Assembly: GCA_037176705.1 (NCBI GenBank)
Contig: CM073908.1
Location: 128,701,430-128,765,429, forward strand
DNA: 64,000 bases
Origin: Molossus alvarezi
Lineage: Eukaryota; Chordata; Mammalia; Chiroptera; Molossidae
Direction: 5' to 3'
How positions within the stretch are numbered: position 1 is the first letter of the stretch; each line of letters begins with the position of its first letter. Below are positions 10,580 through 21,662 of the stretch, in pieces. The notes beneath the pieces were generated by a model, which worked only from the letters and a program-made list of their open reading frames with translations, was not told the DNA's origin and made no database searches. The translations under genes were made by a program, and so were the position numbers.

Positions 10580-10836
10580 TGAACATAACAGTTTGAGGAA
10601 TGGGGTAGTCCCAGAGACGCGGAAGCGGGGTACAGACTGACAATCTTCTAAAGAAGGGGGAGGTGGGGGAGGGATGAAGCACAGAACTTATATGCATGTA
10701 TGCATGAACAGTGGACATGGACAACAATCTGGGGAAGGGGCAGGGAGGGAGGGGGAGGAGGGAATCAGTGGGGGGAAAAGGAGAAACATCTGGACCCAAA
10801 ATTAATCATTAAAAAAATAAATAAATAAATAAAAAT
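10580..10836 (+). other. LINE-1 3' UTR with G-rich tract and A-rich tail
   Basis: Holds 'cacagaacttatatgcatg' and a purine/G-rich stretch (about 10733-10763) with several GGG/GGGG runs, then an AT-rich tail with AATAAA-like repeats. The same 3' UTR occurs at 11.0, 27.4, 31.4, 32.7 and 44.0 kb, so it marks the lineage. Confidence 0.9.
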
Positions 10837-10863
10837 AAAGGTGTTACCAAATGAAAAAAAAAA

Positions 10864-11251
10864 AAAAAAGAGAAAGAAAGAAAGATCTCTTATACTTTAA
10901 GACTACATGGAGGGTCCTGGAAAGTATCATCCTAAGTGAAACAAGCCAAACAGAGAAAGACAAGTATCATATGATCTCACTTATTTGTGGAATATAATGA
11001 ACATATCAGTCTGAGAAACGTGGTAGTCCCAGAGACGTGGAAGTGGGGTACAGACTGACATTCCCCAGAAGAGGGCGTGGTGGGGGAGAGATAAACCACA
11101 GAACTTATATGCATGTATGCATGAACAGTAGACATGGACAACAAACTGGGTACAGGGAAGGGAGGGAGGGGGAGGGGGGAATCAGTGGGGGGAAAAGGAG
11201 AAACATCTGTAACAAAAATTAATTAATAGAAAATAAATAAATTTTAAAAAA
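10864..11251 (+). mobile_element. second, truncated LINE-1 3' end in tandem
   Basis: Starts in the last codons of ORF2 ('aagaaagatctcttat') and repeats the 3' UTR just seen, ending in A-rich sequence. It differs from the first copy at scattered positions, so it is not a simple recent duplication. Upstream lie 'aaaggtgtt' (10837-10845) and an A run. The right TSD of the whole block follows immediately. Either a later insertion into the tail or a 3' transduction of a neighbouring L1 end could give this. Confidence 0.93.
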
Positions 11252-11270
11252 AAAGGTGTTGGCTACAAAA
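11252..11270 (+). repeat. right target-site duplication of the L1 block
   Basis: 'aaaggtgttggctacaaaa', partner of 4906-4924 with one mismatch. Host sequence resumes at 11271. Confidence 0.9.
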
Positions 11271-11539
11271 TCTGGGCTTCTCAAGAGCATTTCCTGATTA
11301 CACAGAAAGCCACCTCATTTCTTTCTTCATTTCATTCATTTCTTTATCAAAATTCTACTAGTTGCAGCTACTGAATCCTTATAATCTGTCCCATGCCTCT
11401 GTGCAGTAGTGTATGCTGGTCTTTTCTCTGGAATAAGAGAAAAGTAATAAAAATTCCTGTTTCTAGAAACATACCCTTGACCAGGACCCCATGAGCAACT
11501 GTCTCTACCCTCTGAGATACACTGGAATATTTATTTTGC

Positions 11540-11660
11540 TGTTTTTATGTTGGATACCATATTGGAATAAGAGATTCTTGAGTATAGTGATTGTACATTA
11601 TTCATATTTATATCACAGAGTCTTTTAGTGTGCCTAACTCACAAGTCTATTACAGTGTTT
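11540..11660 (+). repeat. L2-like 3' relic
   Basis: 'agagattcttgagtatagtg', then 'catatttatatcacagagtc' and 'agtgtgcctaactcacaag' follow the order of an L2 terminus, with heavy divergence. Confidence 0.4.
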
Positions 11661-12149
11661 TCTTTATCCAATGTCTTTTTTAAAATGGCAATATATAATT
11701 GAATAAGAATTCCTTTTTTCAAAATAGCAATAATTTGTCTTTACAGATAGGCCTATTTTATCAAAGGATGCTAATAAGTTTGATGAAAACTCTTGCAGAC
11801 ATTTTGAAGGGGATTCATAATAATATCAAATGTTTTTAGGTTGACTTTCCTGCTTTTGTTTGTTTTTATTTGTTTTTTTTTTTCTTTCTTTTTTTGTATG
11901 GCAAGAAATTCAACACTTAAGTTCCCCATCCCTGATCAAATTTGTCAATAGCACTGTGGTTACATATATCAAATATAATTAGGGTAATTCTGTTGGATTA
12001 TAACAGAACAAATCATCAGCCAGTCCTATTGACTCTGTCATCAAAATATATCCTGGATTTGTTGATTTCTCTCAGATCAATTCAAGAGAATTGTAATAAC
12101 ATTACTATACTGTATCTTACTAGACCCACTCTGGATTGCTACAAAACAA
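11661..12149. other. no recognised feature
   Basis: AT-rich DNA with a T-rich run at about 11854-11897. No repeat that I can name. Confidence 0.45.
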
Positions 12150-12695
12150 TTCTTAAAATAAATCAAAGTGAGCTTTTAAAGGACAAGTCAAATCATGCCA
12201 TACATCTTACTTACAGTCTTCCAATGGATTCCTATTATATTTAGAACAAAATGTAAGTTTATTTCCAATGCTCAGCACAATCTGGTCTAATACTACCTAT
12301 CTATCCCAGTATTGTTACTCTGAATAGCCAGTATTCCTAATCTTGCCTACTATGCTCCATTCACTGTTTTCTTTGTTACTCAAACCTGCTAACTAGCCCC
12401 TACCATAGGGGTTTTGCATTTCTTCCTGATATATTCCCTTGTCTGGCTCTTCCGTATTCAGCTTTAGGCTCCAATTTGACCTCCCCAGAGAAACCTTGTC
12501 TATCTAGCTACTCTCCATTACTTTACCATATTTAATGTTCATCTCCTTGTAATGTATATTATTAGCCCTTATCACTAATGTTTAACCTTTGTATGAACCA
12601 CATCTTTAGTTCAATGCAAGTTCAATGCTGGATTTGCTGCTGGATCCCCCTGCACCTACAACAGTTTCCTGATACATGAAGAGATTGTATGTATA
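12150..12695 (+). repeat. L2 LINE, 3' half
   Basis: Extended match to L2 in order: 'cagtcttccaatggattcc', 'gctcagcacaatctggtc', 'ggggttttgcatttcttcc', 'tgacctccccagagaaacc', then the 'gcccttatcac' region and 'ctgcacctacaacag'. This is the longest L2 relic in the window. Confidence 0.75.
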
Positions 12696-13523
12696 AGTGT
12701 GTGTGTCAGTGTGTATGTCTAGAAAGGAAATAAGGAAGGTAGGGAGGGAGAAAAGATATACACAGAAGTGGAAGTCAAACTATTCTGAGATTTGGAATAG
12801 AAAGAGGGGAAAGAATGGGAATTCTGATGACTTAAGGTTTCATTAATTAAGTGGGGGTAAAAATAATGGCAAAAGGAAAGATATAATTAGACATAGAGCC
12901 ACTTCAAGGTATAAGTAAGGGTTAAGAAATATGCAAAAATTGATATGTGTGCAGTATTTGATACTAAGATACTGTTTACTTGAGTGCTGCTCATTATTTA
13001 ATGGAAAAAGAGATTTGTTTACAAAACTTTATTTGCAATACTCTATTACAGACTCTATTTCTTCACTTATTCTATTAGGTAAGGCTTCACAGCCTCTGCT
13101 ACTCACTGCTAAGAGTCCCTGAAGCATGTGGATACTTAAGTGGGCAGAAAAGCAAGCAAGCTAACTAAGGAAGATGGGAGAGAGATCATCGGGAAAGTAA
13201 AAATTGGAGAAAAGCTAATGGTAATGACATTTACTGATAGCAATAGAAATAGACGAGAGTTCAAAAGTCTCCAATGTTTTCCTATTAAAAGATGAGCAGA
13301 TTGGTTTACTTTAGAGCAGACAGATAAGGTCATTTTAATATTTGCTCTAATTGGTGAGAGATCTATAGTTTGCTAGTAACTGAAAACAGTGATGACAAAG
13401 TCATTGTAATTGATCAGCAGTGGTTATGACCCACTTTATATTTTGGGAGGATGGGGATTGAGAAAAGAACTGCATATCTCCTATATAAGCCTCCACTATC
13501 AATCTCCCGTCCCAGGATCTATA
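12696..13523. other. no recognised feature
   Basis: Contains a short TG-rich patch near 12690-12716 and purine-rich sequence near 12720-12760. I see no gene or named repeat. Confidence 0.45.
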
Positions 13524-13652
13524 CAGGGTGTGGCAAAAGTACATTTACAGTTGTGAGCACATGAAACACAAAGTTTATTCTTGTATTATTTTCTATTAAT
13601 TATCGTATCATTTTCCATACATACAACTGTAAATCTACTTTCACCCACCCTG
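13524..13652. mobile_element. mariner-type miniature inverted-repeat element
   Basis: A 129-bp element with terminal inverted repeats of about 30 bp. The left end (13524-13554) begins 'cagggtgtggcaaaagtac'. The right end (13623-13652), reverse-complemented, begins 'cagggtgggtgaaagtag'. Both inner ends read 'acagttgt'. A TA precedes the left end and CA (TA after one change) follows the right end, the target expected for Tc1/mariner. It has no coding capacity. Confidence 0.85.
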
Positions 13653-13744
13653 CATTTGTACAATGGAACCTATGCCTTTTTTTAAGAGAGATGAACAATG
13701 ATCCCACACAAATTGCAGAGATAAGATTTTCTCTGAAATTATCA

Positions 13745-13880
13745 TCTTTGCCACCACCATCTCCATCATGACTAACATTTATTGAACACTTACTATATGC
13801 CAGGCAGGGGATTGACCATTTCCACATAGATTATCTCCTGAAATATTCACATCAACTTTATGAGGCAAGGACTGTCCTTA
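13745..13880 (-). repeat. MIR SINE relic
   Basis: 'cacttactatatgccaggca' followed by 'cacatcaactttatgaggca' is the reverse-complement 3' half of MIR. Confidence 0.65.
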
Positions 13881-14912
13881 AGCCTGTTGAGGAAAACTTG
13901 CTTTAAAATCTGGTAACTATCTCAATGGCACACACAGATACAAAGTGCTGTCTTTCTAGGTAGCTTTTATAAGAAGCCATCTTCCTAATTCCTTGGAAAT
14001 TTAACCAACTACTGAACCTAGCTGTCTGCAAGTATCCAAAGTTCCACTTCTCTGATACAGGGGTATGAGAGTTGGCCATAAAGAGTAGACACCAGACCAA
14101 TCAATTATAATCTGCAATCTTGGGCAATCTTATGAAGATAAGAACTGAGAAGGTTATTAAAATAATTCAGGTCAAATAAATAGTACCTTTGAGTCTCAAT
14201 AATTAGGTAGAATATTAAGTCTTACTTTCATTTTTAATGGTTAAAGCTACAGTCCTCATTTCAGGTAAGTAAACTACAGTACAGAAATAAAGCATTTGAA
14301 GAAATAAATAAGTTTACTGTGAAACAATTGTGGGGAATGTCATTAAGTTGGTAAATAGCACATGTCTATAATCACTTTATTTTCATCAAGAATACAGTTG
14401 GGAAGAATATTTGTTTATAACTCTGCCGAAACATAACACATTTCAATATCCAGTTAAAAGCATTCTGACTTTATTTTTCATTAACAGTGACTTAGTAAGG
14501 CATCAATTCTCTAAAAACTACACGATACGATTACCCCATTTGAAATAAGTTTCTTTTGTTAATGCTACCATGGAAATGATTACTTGAAAAGGCCAATGGT
14601 TTCTTGATATATTGAAGTTTCTTCCTTTTGAAAACCTGTCAGTTGTACTGACAGTTTTCTTAAAGTTTAAAGTACCAATTAGAGTACTTTCAGTTTGTGA
14701 GATTTTGACATCATAACCTTGAAAATTGCCTTTGAAATAAACATTTCAAATAGTTTTCAGTTGTTATATTTTTACAATTATATCTTATTTTTTATTGTGT
14801 ATAATTTAGAATGCATTCATTAATGAAAAGGAGTTGAATTAATAACTAAATTTTTAAAGTTCTCATTGTCCCTGAATCATAGGATTTTAGAGCATTGAAA
14901 ACAAAACATATC
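13881..14912. other. no recognised feature
   Basis: AT-rich, apparently unique DNA. A local inverted repeat lies near 14636-14660 ('cctgtcagttgtactgacag'). Confidence 0.45.
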
Positions 14913-14913
14913 A

Positions 14914-15147
14914 CCCCTGGCTGGTTTGGATCAGTGTTTAGAGTGTCAGCCCATGGACCAAAGAGCCGGGGGTTCAATTCCAGTCAAGGGCACATACCTC
15001 AGTTGTGGTTCAGTCCCTGGCCCTGGCTGGGGTCAGGAGAGAGGCAACCAGTCGATGTCTCTCTCTCCCTCCCTCCTTCCTTCTCACTTTAGCTGAAGAT
15101 AAATGAAAATATATCCTCAGGTGAGGATTAAAAAACAAAACAAAAAA
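14914..15147 (+). mobile_element. VES SINE, intermediate type with hairpin tail
   Basis: B-box 'ggttcaattccagtcaaggg' is like the plain-tail VES type, but the copy ends 'atcctcaggtgaggat', the hairpin tail. It therefore looks like an older or mixed subfamily, as do the copies at 30.1 and 53.2 kb. Confidence 0.92.
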
Positions 15148-15269
15148 CACAACAACATAAACAAAAAATGGAGAGATTTTTGCAGTCCAAACCATTATTA
15201 TATAGTAGAAATATCCAGAGCCCAACATTGTACATGACTTGCCAAGTACCACAAGGCAATTTACTATAT

Positions 15270-15492
15270 ATATATTTAAGTATGTTTTTATTTACCTTTT
15301 TTTAAGAGAGAAAAGTAAAGAGAGAGATGGAAACATCAATGTGAGAGAGAAACATCGATCAGCTGCCTCCTACATGCCCCTCACTGGGGATCGAGCCCAC
15401 AACCTGGGCATGTGCCCTGACCGGGAATCGGACGGGAACTTCTCGGTCCATGGGATGATGCTCAGTCCACTGAGCCACACCAGCAGGGCATG
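15270..15492 (-). mobile_element. VES SINE, plain-tail type
   Basis: Complete copy in reverse. Perfect 16-bp TSD 'aggcaatttactatat' at 15254-15269 and 15493-15508, so a comparatively recent insertion. Confidence 0.97.
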
Positions 15493-15508
15493 AGGCAATT
15501 TACTATAT

Positions 15509-16419
15509 TAAAAACAGATCCAGCACCATAGTCTCCAAACTCTCAATCCAAGACTTAACTCCACAAGCATCATTTCAGTGTCTGATAACAGCCTCATGAA
15601 GCTTCTCTAATACAGGCAGGAGAAGTGTAGAGTGGCTGTTTAAAAATAAATATGCCCCATTTTACAAAAGTATTTTATATCTAATCTGCGCTGTGAATTG
15701 TACCTTTATTTTTTTCATTAAGACATTAGTTTATTTTCTTAAATTATCTTCTCTTTTCAACCCTGTGTAAATTCCCCTACCACATTTTCTGCTGTATATC
15801 TTTTCCGCAGGAAAATAACTCAGTAAGATGACAAGACTTTAACACATGGTTCTGAGCCTAAAAAACACACATAAAACCACAGGAAGGAAGTAATGGAAGT
15901 AGCTGAGTGTCTCCCTACATGCGCTTTAAGCAGGACAAGCATATGTCATAATTCCTAACTCCTGCATAAACCCAAGGGCTTATCTCTTGAGGCTTATATA
16001 TTTTATTTCCAAAATGAGAGCCAGAGATTCAGACAAAATAAAATTTATTTATATAGCAATTTTCTTCTGAAGTTAAGACATTTAACGTATATCATTTTAT
16101 AAATTTTCCAGAGCAGCCATATAGCATTCTTATGACTGATCACACTTTACAAATAATACAATTAATCTCTCATCAGTACCATATCAGAAAACAAAAACTG
16201 CCTTCTATGGCAAATCAAAGCAACAGTGATGTCTCCCTTACACACAGATTTCACACATTTATATTTCAATAATTTTTATATTAAATTACAATATAGCAAG
16301 CATATACCCTGTTTCACGGATATCAGCTGAATAGCTAGTCCAGCCATTAGAAATAAGTTTTAAATTGGGCAAAACCAATTTAATTTTGAACTATTCATAC
16401 CTGGTTTACTACATAGTTT
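15509..16419. other. no recognised feature
   Basis: Unique-looking AT-rich DNA; no repeat or gene signal that I can support. Confidence 0.45.
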
Positions 16420-16830
16420 AGGAACCAGACTGGACTTAAAATCCCCAGCTTTGAAATTTTGGGTGAATTGCTTACTTTCTTTGGGCTTCAGTTTCCTTAT
16501 CTATTAAAAACAGGATGGTGCCCAGCCGGTGTGGCTCAGTGGTTGAACGTCGACCCATGAACTAAGAGGTCCCTGGTTCAATTCCTGATCAGGGTAGATG
16601 CCCAGGTTTTGGGCCAAATCCTCAGTGGGGGGGGGGGCATGCAGGAGGCAGCCAATTGATGTTTCTATCTCTCTCTACTTCTCCCTTCCTCTCTATAAAA
16701 TCAATAAAGGGAAAAAAAGTATTAAAAAAAGATGGTGATAGTGTCTACTTCATAAGAATGACGACAGGATAAAAAAAGTAACCTATGCAAAATGCCTGGC
16801 AACTATATTGACAATTATCATTAGGTTACT
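16420..16830 (+). repeat. MIR SINE split by a VES copy
   Basis: The left half (16420-16520) has 'gcttcagtttccttatctat'. The right half (16731-16830) continues with 'ctacttcataagaatgacg' and 'caaaatgcctggcaac', the correct MIR order. The VES at 16521-16730 entered this older MIR. Confidence 0.75.
16521..16730 (+). mobile_element. VES SINE, plain-tail type, inside MIR
   Basis: Head 'cccagccggtgtggctcag', B-box 'ggttcaattcc', a 12-G run at about 16627-16638, A-rich end. TSD is approximately 'aaacaggatggtg' against 'aaaaaagatggtg'. Confidence 0.95.
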
Positions 16831-18624
16831 TTATCTGTAAATAGGTTGAATATAAGCTTTTATCACCTGTCTATAAATTAAGAAGCTATTTCTTTCCTAC
16901 ATCACCTTGCAGTATATTATATTCTTATTAGGTAGTAAAAGGTATCCCGTAGACTCAAATAGTCTAAAAAATTGTTGTCTTACCATACTCTTCATTTCAT
17001 ATCTAATTTCTTCAGTCTATGCAACCAAATTCAGAAACTTGTCCTCTTAAATAATAATTTTAATTTTTCAAAATAGTTGAGTTTAGCAACTAATTTGCTA
17101 TTATTAATGGTTTTTCCATTAACGACATTGAAAAAACAGGTGTCTGTGGGGAATGTAGCCTTTCATGTTAGGTTTCTTAACATCTAAGAAAGCAGAGTTT
17201 CTATTAGCACATCTGTTTTAGACTCCTAAACAGAGTGACAAATGGTGTCCAGAGCAAATGTATGATGACTGTGACATAGTTTTAACAATATATTTTTAAT
17301 TACCCTTTCTTAAAATTATTTTAAGTTTCTGCTTCCCAGTCCATCAATGAAGGTCTTTTGTTGCCTTCTAAGTATTCATCTGTCTGTCACTGTATTCACC
17401 GTTTGCATATGGTTACACAGTTGATGGCAACTTTACCCATCATTGCATATGGCACAATAACAGTTGACAGCTGCCAGTAAGACAAACTACTCAAGCCCTT
17501 CTATAACCATGAGGCTTCAACAAACAAGGAAGAAAGAGTCTGAACAATCCTAATCTGGCACTAATTAACTTCGTTGGCTGGAGTCCTACTCTGCTACAGG
17601 AGAGAGGACACAGTTCAAAGAAAATGTTTGGCTAAAATGTCTGCCTGAGTCAATCTAGTTATGTTTAAGAAATAACACCCACATCCATATGTATCAGTTT
17701 ATCCATTTCAAAATGTTTCACTACTCTGTAGATAAGCTCTCATTGTGTTAACAACTTAGAAAGAATCTCGTATTTTGGTGAAGTGTGGAAAATCTAACAC
17801 TGGAATTTAAAATGGCAGCAGACACACCTACTGAATTGTATATAGCACTCTGCTGACTATGTTGAAGGTGTATTTTATATAACCAGAGAAACAAAAGGCA
17901 TAATCTTTTCAAAGAATAAACAGAATACAGGGATCACTACCAAATTAGGGTCCAGTTAGCTGTGAGGTAGGTAATTTCTAAGTAAATCCAAATAGGAACT
18001 CATTCCCTGGCTCAAGGGATTACATGCTCTAACATGGATCATATGTGCCTATGCAATTACAAAGAATAATTGAACAAGGTAAAAGACTGATACAGTGGGT
18101 TATACTAAAGACACATTAGACAATAAAAATTGAAGTGAAAAAGAATTTGCTCAATGCTTTAAAACTGGTAAACTCACTCAGTAAAAGGGGTTGAGGACAA
18201 AATGTGCATTCCCATGAAGTACAATTTACATGCTTAAACTTATTTCTGCATGGTAGTCTGTGGTTTTGCATGATAGAGACACCCTTCATCTGCTTGGCTA
18301 CTTCAGTTTCTGTTTTCTTAATTCAAATATATGAGATTCCCACAGTCATTTATACAAACATGAACTTATTTATATATGCAATAATTTTGAATGACAAAGT
18401 AATTGGCATGACAGAGTACTTTATCTCACTGGTTAACTATGTTGCAAATATATGTCTAAATCAGACATATATACTTGTAAAGGATTATACACTTAATTTG
18501 TAACATTAAAAGAGGCAGACTATCTTTTAAGTTATTTTCCATTTGGTAACTTTATAATATATTCTGCATAACACAAAAACCATGAAAATAAATCATTCTG
18601 ATCATGTCGATTAATTTTATTCAA
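16831..18624. other. no recognised feature
   Basis: About 1.8 kb of AT-rich, non-repetitive-looking DNA. The frame at 18204-18503 (99 codons, Ile/Leu/Tyr-rich) has no recognisable motif and its composition mirrors the AT content, so I treat it as chance. Confidence 0.45.
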
Positions 18625-18834
18625 ATTTTTTAAAGATTTTTAAAATTAATTTTTAGAGAGAGAGGGAGAAAGAAACAGCCAGTGTGAGAGCAAAACATTA
18701 ATCAGCCACCTCCTGCATGTCCCCTACCAAGAACTGATCCTGAAACCTGGGCATGTACCCCGACTGGAAATCGAACCAGTGACCTTTCCGTGCACAGGAC
18801 AACACCTAACCAGCTATGCCACACTGTCCAGGGC
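18625..18834 (-). mobile_element. VES SINE, diverged plain-tail type
   Basis: Reverse orientation, ending 'cagctatgccacactgtcc agggc'. Many substitutions and an altered A-box mark it as an older copy. Confidence 0.9.
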
Positions 18835-18900
18835 TTATTAAATTTTTGCTAGAGTGATTTGATCTAAAATAATGTAGCACATTATTATTTAATCAAGAAT

Positions 18901-19015
18901 CGCAGGTTGTGGGCTCGATTCCCAGTAGGGGGCGTACAGGAGGCAGCAGATAGATATTTCTCTCTCACATCCATGTTTCTCTCTCGCTCTCTAAAGAAAA
19001 TCAATTATAATAAAT
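18901..19015 (+). mobile_element. VES SINE 3' half
   Basis: Starts at 'gcaggttgtgggctcgattc' and lacks the tRNA head, then runs through the CT-rich part to 'aaaatcaattataataaat'. Confidence 0.88.
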
Positions 19016-19103
19016 AATGGCAGTTATAATACTCAACCTATATATGTTGTATATATTGTGATTAAACCCTAACTACCTTTTGTTTTTGTTTTGTTTTGTT
19101 TTT

Positions 19104-19344
19104 TGTTTTTTTTTTAATCCTCACCAGAGGACATTTTTCAACATTTTGTTGAGATAGAGTGGGAGGAAGAGAGAGAGAGAGAAACATCGATGTGAAAGGG
19201 ACACATCGAGTGGCTGCCACCCACACGACCCAACCAGGGCCGGGGACAAACTGCAACCGAGGTACATGCCCTTAGCGGGAACCGAACCCTGGTCTCTCCA
19301 GACCACAGGCCGATGATCTAACCGCTGAGCCAAACTGGCCAGGG
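19104..19344 (-). mobile_element. VES SINE, hairpin-tail type
   Basis: Near-complete reverse copy. TSD 'cctaactaccttttg' at 19068-19082 and 19345-19359 (15/15). Terminal stem reads 'tcctctggtgagga' in sense. Confidence 0.96.
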
Positions 19345-19373
19345 CCTAACTACCTTTTGTGAAATTAAGGTGA

Positions 19374-19589
19374 GCTCAGCTGTTGTGGTTCAGTAGTTGA
19401 ACATCAACTCATGCATCAAGAGGTTGCCAGTTCGATCCCAGTCAGGGCACATGCACAGGTTGTGGGCCCGATCCCCAGTGGGAGGCATGCAGGAGGCAGA
19501 CAATCGATGTTCTCTCTCATCGATGTTTCTATCTCTCTCTCCCTCTCCCTTCCTCTCTCTCTAAAATCAATAAAGAAAAAATAAATAAA
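19374..19589 (+). mobile_element. VES SINE, plain-tail type
   Basis: A- and B-boxes ('cagttcgatcccagtcagg') and CT-rich 3' part, ending 'aaaatcaataaag'. Short TSD 'aaggtga' (19367-19373 and 19590-19596). Confidence 0.94.
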
Positions 19590-19604
19590 AAGGTGACAGC
19601 TCAG

Positions 19605-20179
19605 GGGAGGTTAATGTTTAGTTGTTCACCTGAAAAACATCATGGTGTCCACTTTTATAAGTAATTTGACATCTGTTTTCAACTACAAAGTGATTCACTT
19701 TTTTCATTAAAATTAGCTTTCAAACCCCTGTCCCATTAGCATAATTCAGAGAAGACATCAGTAAGAAAGTCAGAACAGAGATGGCAATCATAGCAAGAAA
19801 AACACAACCCAGAGCCTTCAACTAGTGAGATAGTGATGATGATATTATGGCTACATAGAAGCTGAATACAAGCTCTCTTTCACCTTTATTCCAGGTTAGC
19901 TAAATTCAGTCTACCCAATTATCCACATTCATTCATTCACATTATCTTTCTCTCTCTTTCTTTATAAGCTATAGTAGGCTTTTATTTGTTTAAGCAGAAG
20001 ATGACTTGAAATACCTGAGTAATGTAAGAGATTGGTCAACTTTTTTGTTATGTTTGAGGTCTAGAAAGGGCTGTGGAGCTCTTTGAGTTCAACTTCCATA
20101 ATATATATCAGAGTAAAATAAATCCAGTGATCTCCACAACACTTTCTAGTCCTTTAAACAATCATTCTCACACTTTGGA
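19605..20179. other. no recognised feature
   Basis: Unique-looking DNA without repeat or gene signal. Confidence 0.45.
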
Positions 20180-20540
20180 ATGTATTCCTTTGATATAGAA
20201 TTACTTAAGGACATTTTCAAGGATGTTTACTGCAGCAAACTTGTAGTGTCAAAGCCTGGAAGCAATGTGCCTACAGCAAATAGGGCAAAGACAAAATAAA
20301 TTCTGCACTTCACCATGGAATATCATGTACCTATGAGCAAGACTGAAAAATTAGGTCTGTATCTGATGACTTAGATTCCCAAGGGTTATTATTGAGTGAG
20401 AAAAGGAAGATGCAGAAAATTCAATATTGTATAATCTAAATTTTCTAAAAAGCAGTAAGACTATTTGTGTGATGTGTGATTCCTAAATAGAAATATACGA
20501 AAATGGAGAGATACACGCTTCATTACTAATATGTTTGGGT
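20180..20540 (+). mobile_element. ancient LINE-1 relic, ORF2 3' end
   Basis: 'ggatgtttactgcagcaaac', 'ccatggaatatcatg' and 'gattcctaaatagaaatat' follow the order of old mammalian L1 termini. There are too many changes for a frame to survive. Confidence 0.65.
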
Positions 20541-20839
20541 TTTGTTGAGGGGAATCGTGGCTGATTTGCATCAAGACGGAAAGGAATAGGCAGAGAGAAA
20601 TCCAGCCTCTGTTTTAAATTATTTTATTGATTGTGAAACTCTTTAGTTAATCAAGTTACCTTCACTTTATTTGTAAAGCTACCACTTATTGAGGGCCACA
20701 GAATGCATTAAACTCTCACTCAACATATATATTGTTAGTCTGTTTTAAACAGAGTTTAATTTAAGGATCAATAAATTCCCACAAATTTTACCTTACTTCA
20801 TGGCTAGGCCAGTGTCCAATTTTTATATGTAAACTCTAT

Positions 20840-20935
20840 GAAAGAAGATTCTTTTTTGTTCACTATTGAATCCAAAGTGCCTTCCATCATTGCTGGCACA
20901 TGATAGATAGCAAATACTTGTTGAATTTGTGGACT
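20840..20935 (+). repeat. L2 3' terminal relic
   Basis: 'cactattgaatccaaagtgc' followed by 'gcaaatacttgttgaatttg' matches the L2 end. Confidence 0.65.
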
Positions 20936-21194
20936 AAAGGACTATATATGATTATTTTTATGTCATTGGAAATCAGACTTCTGAAGATGATTAAGTTATA
21001 AAAGGTTGAGTTCAAACTTTCCTACTTTTATACTCCTAAATCAAAAATGATCAATAAAAACAGAAAACAAACAAAAACTTAGAAAATTCTAAAAATTTCA
21101 AGATTCTAAATTTCTAAGCAAAGTTAACACCCTGAATGTCTGAGAATGTAGAGTTTTATATATTTAAGAACAGATCCATGTGGGGTGATTTAGT

Positions 21195-21404
21195 GTGTGG
21201 TACAGTGGCAAGGATGAAAATATGGGCTAGGCAACTGGACTGCCATGATTCAAATTCTTATCTCTTCGCTTAATAACTGTGTGATCTTGTAGAAGTAACA
21301 TAGTCTCTCTGTGCCTCCTCTGTAAAATGCTGTGAGACTTATATGAGGTATGACATAGAACCCCCAGCTCAGGATCTAGAATATGGCAACAGCTTAATAA
21401 AGTT
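21195..21404 (+). repeat. MIR SINE
   Basis: Has 'actgccatgattcaaattct', 'taactgtgtgatcttgtag' and 'ctgtgcctcctctgtaaaat', the core and downstream parts of MIR. Confidence 0.75.
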
Positions 21405-21420
21405 CTTTCTAAAACTATTT

Positions 21421-21643
21421 TTTAACATTTATTTATTTTTCTTTATTGATTTGAGAGAAAGAGGAAGGGAGAGGGAGAGAGAGAGAGAAACATCGATGAG
21501 AGAGAACATCGATTGGCCGCCTCTTGCATGCCCCCCACTGGGGATCGGGCCCACAACCTGGGCATGTGCCCTGACCGGGAATCCAACCAGCGACCTCTTG
21601 GTGCATGGGTCAATGCTCTACCACTGAGCTACACCAACTGGGC
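21421..21643 (-). mobile_element. VES SINE, plain-tail type
   Basis: Complete reverse copy with (GA)-rich stretch near 21450-21489. Short TSD 'ctttctaa' (21405-21412 and 21645-21652). Confidence 0.95.
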
Positions 21644-21662
21644 TCTTTCTAATGCTACTAAT

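Larger units (their letters stand above)
4925..10836 (+). mobile_element. full-length LINE-1, recently inserted but dead
   Basis: Order seen: GC-rich 5' UTR, ORF1, a 101-bp inter-ORF spacer, ORF2 remnant, G-rich 3' UTR, A-rich tail. The left TSD abuts the 5' end, so the 5' end appears complete. The first bases ('aaaatggtggtgg') resemble a YY1-type L1 start (AAGATGGCGGC) after CpG decay; that reading is inference. Closely related copies at 32.2, 42.9 and 31.4 kb share its 3' UTR, indicating one young bat L1 lineage. Frameshifts and stops in both ORFs mean it cannot now retrotranspose by itself. Confidence 0.96.

Noticed and set aside
18204..18503. 99-codon frame in unique DNA
   Set aside because: Composition follows AT-rich DNA, no motif, no promoter or splice evidence.
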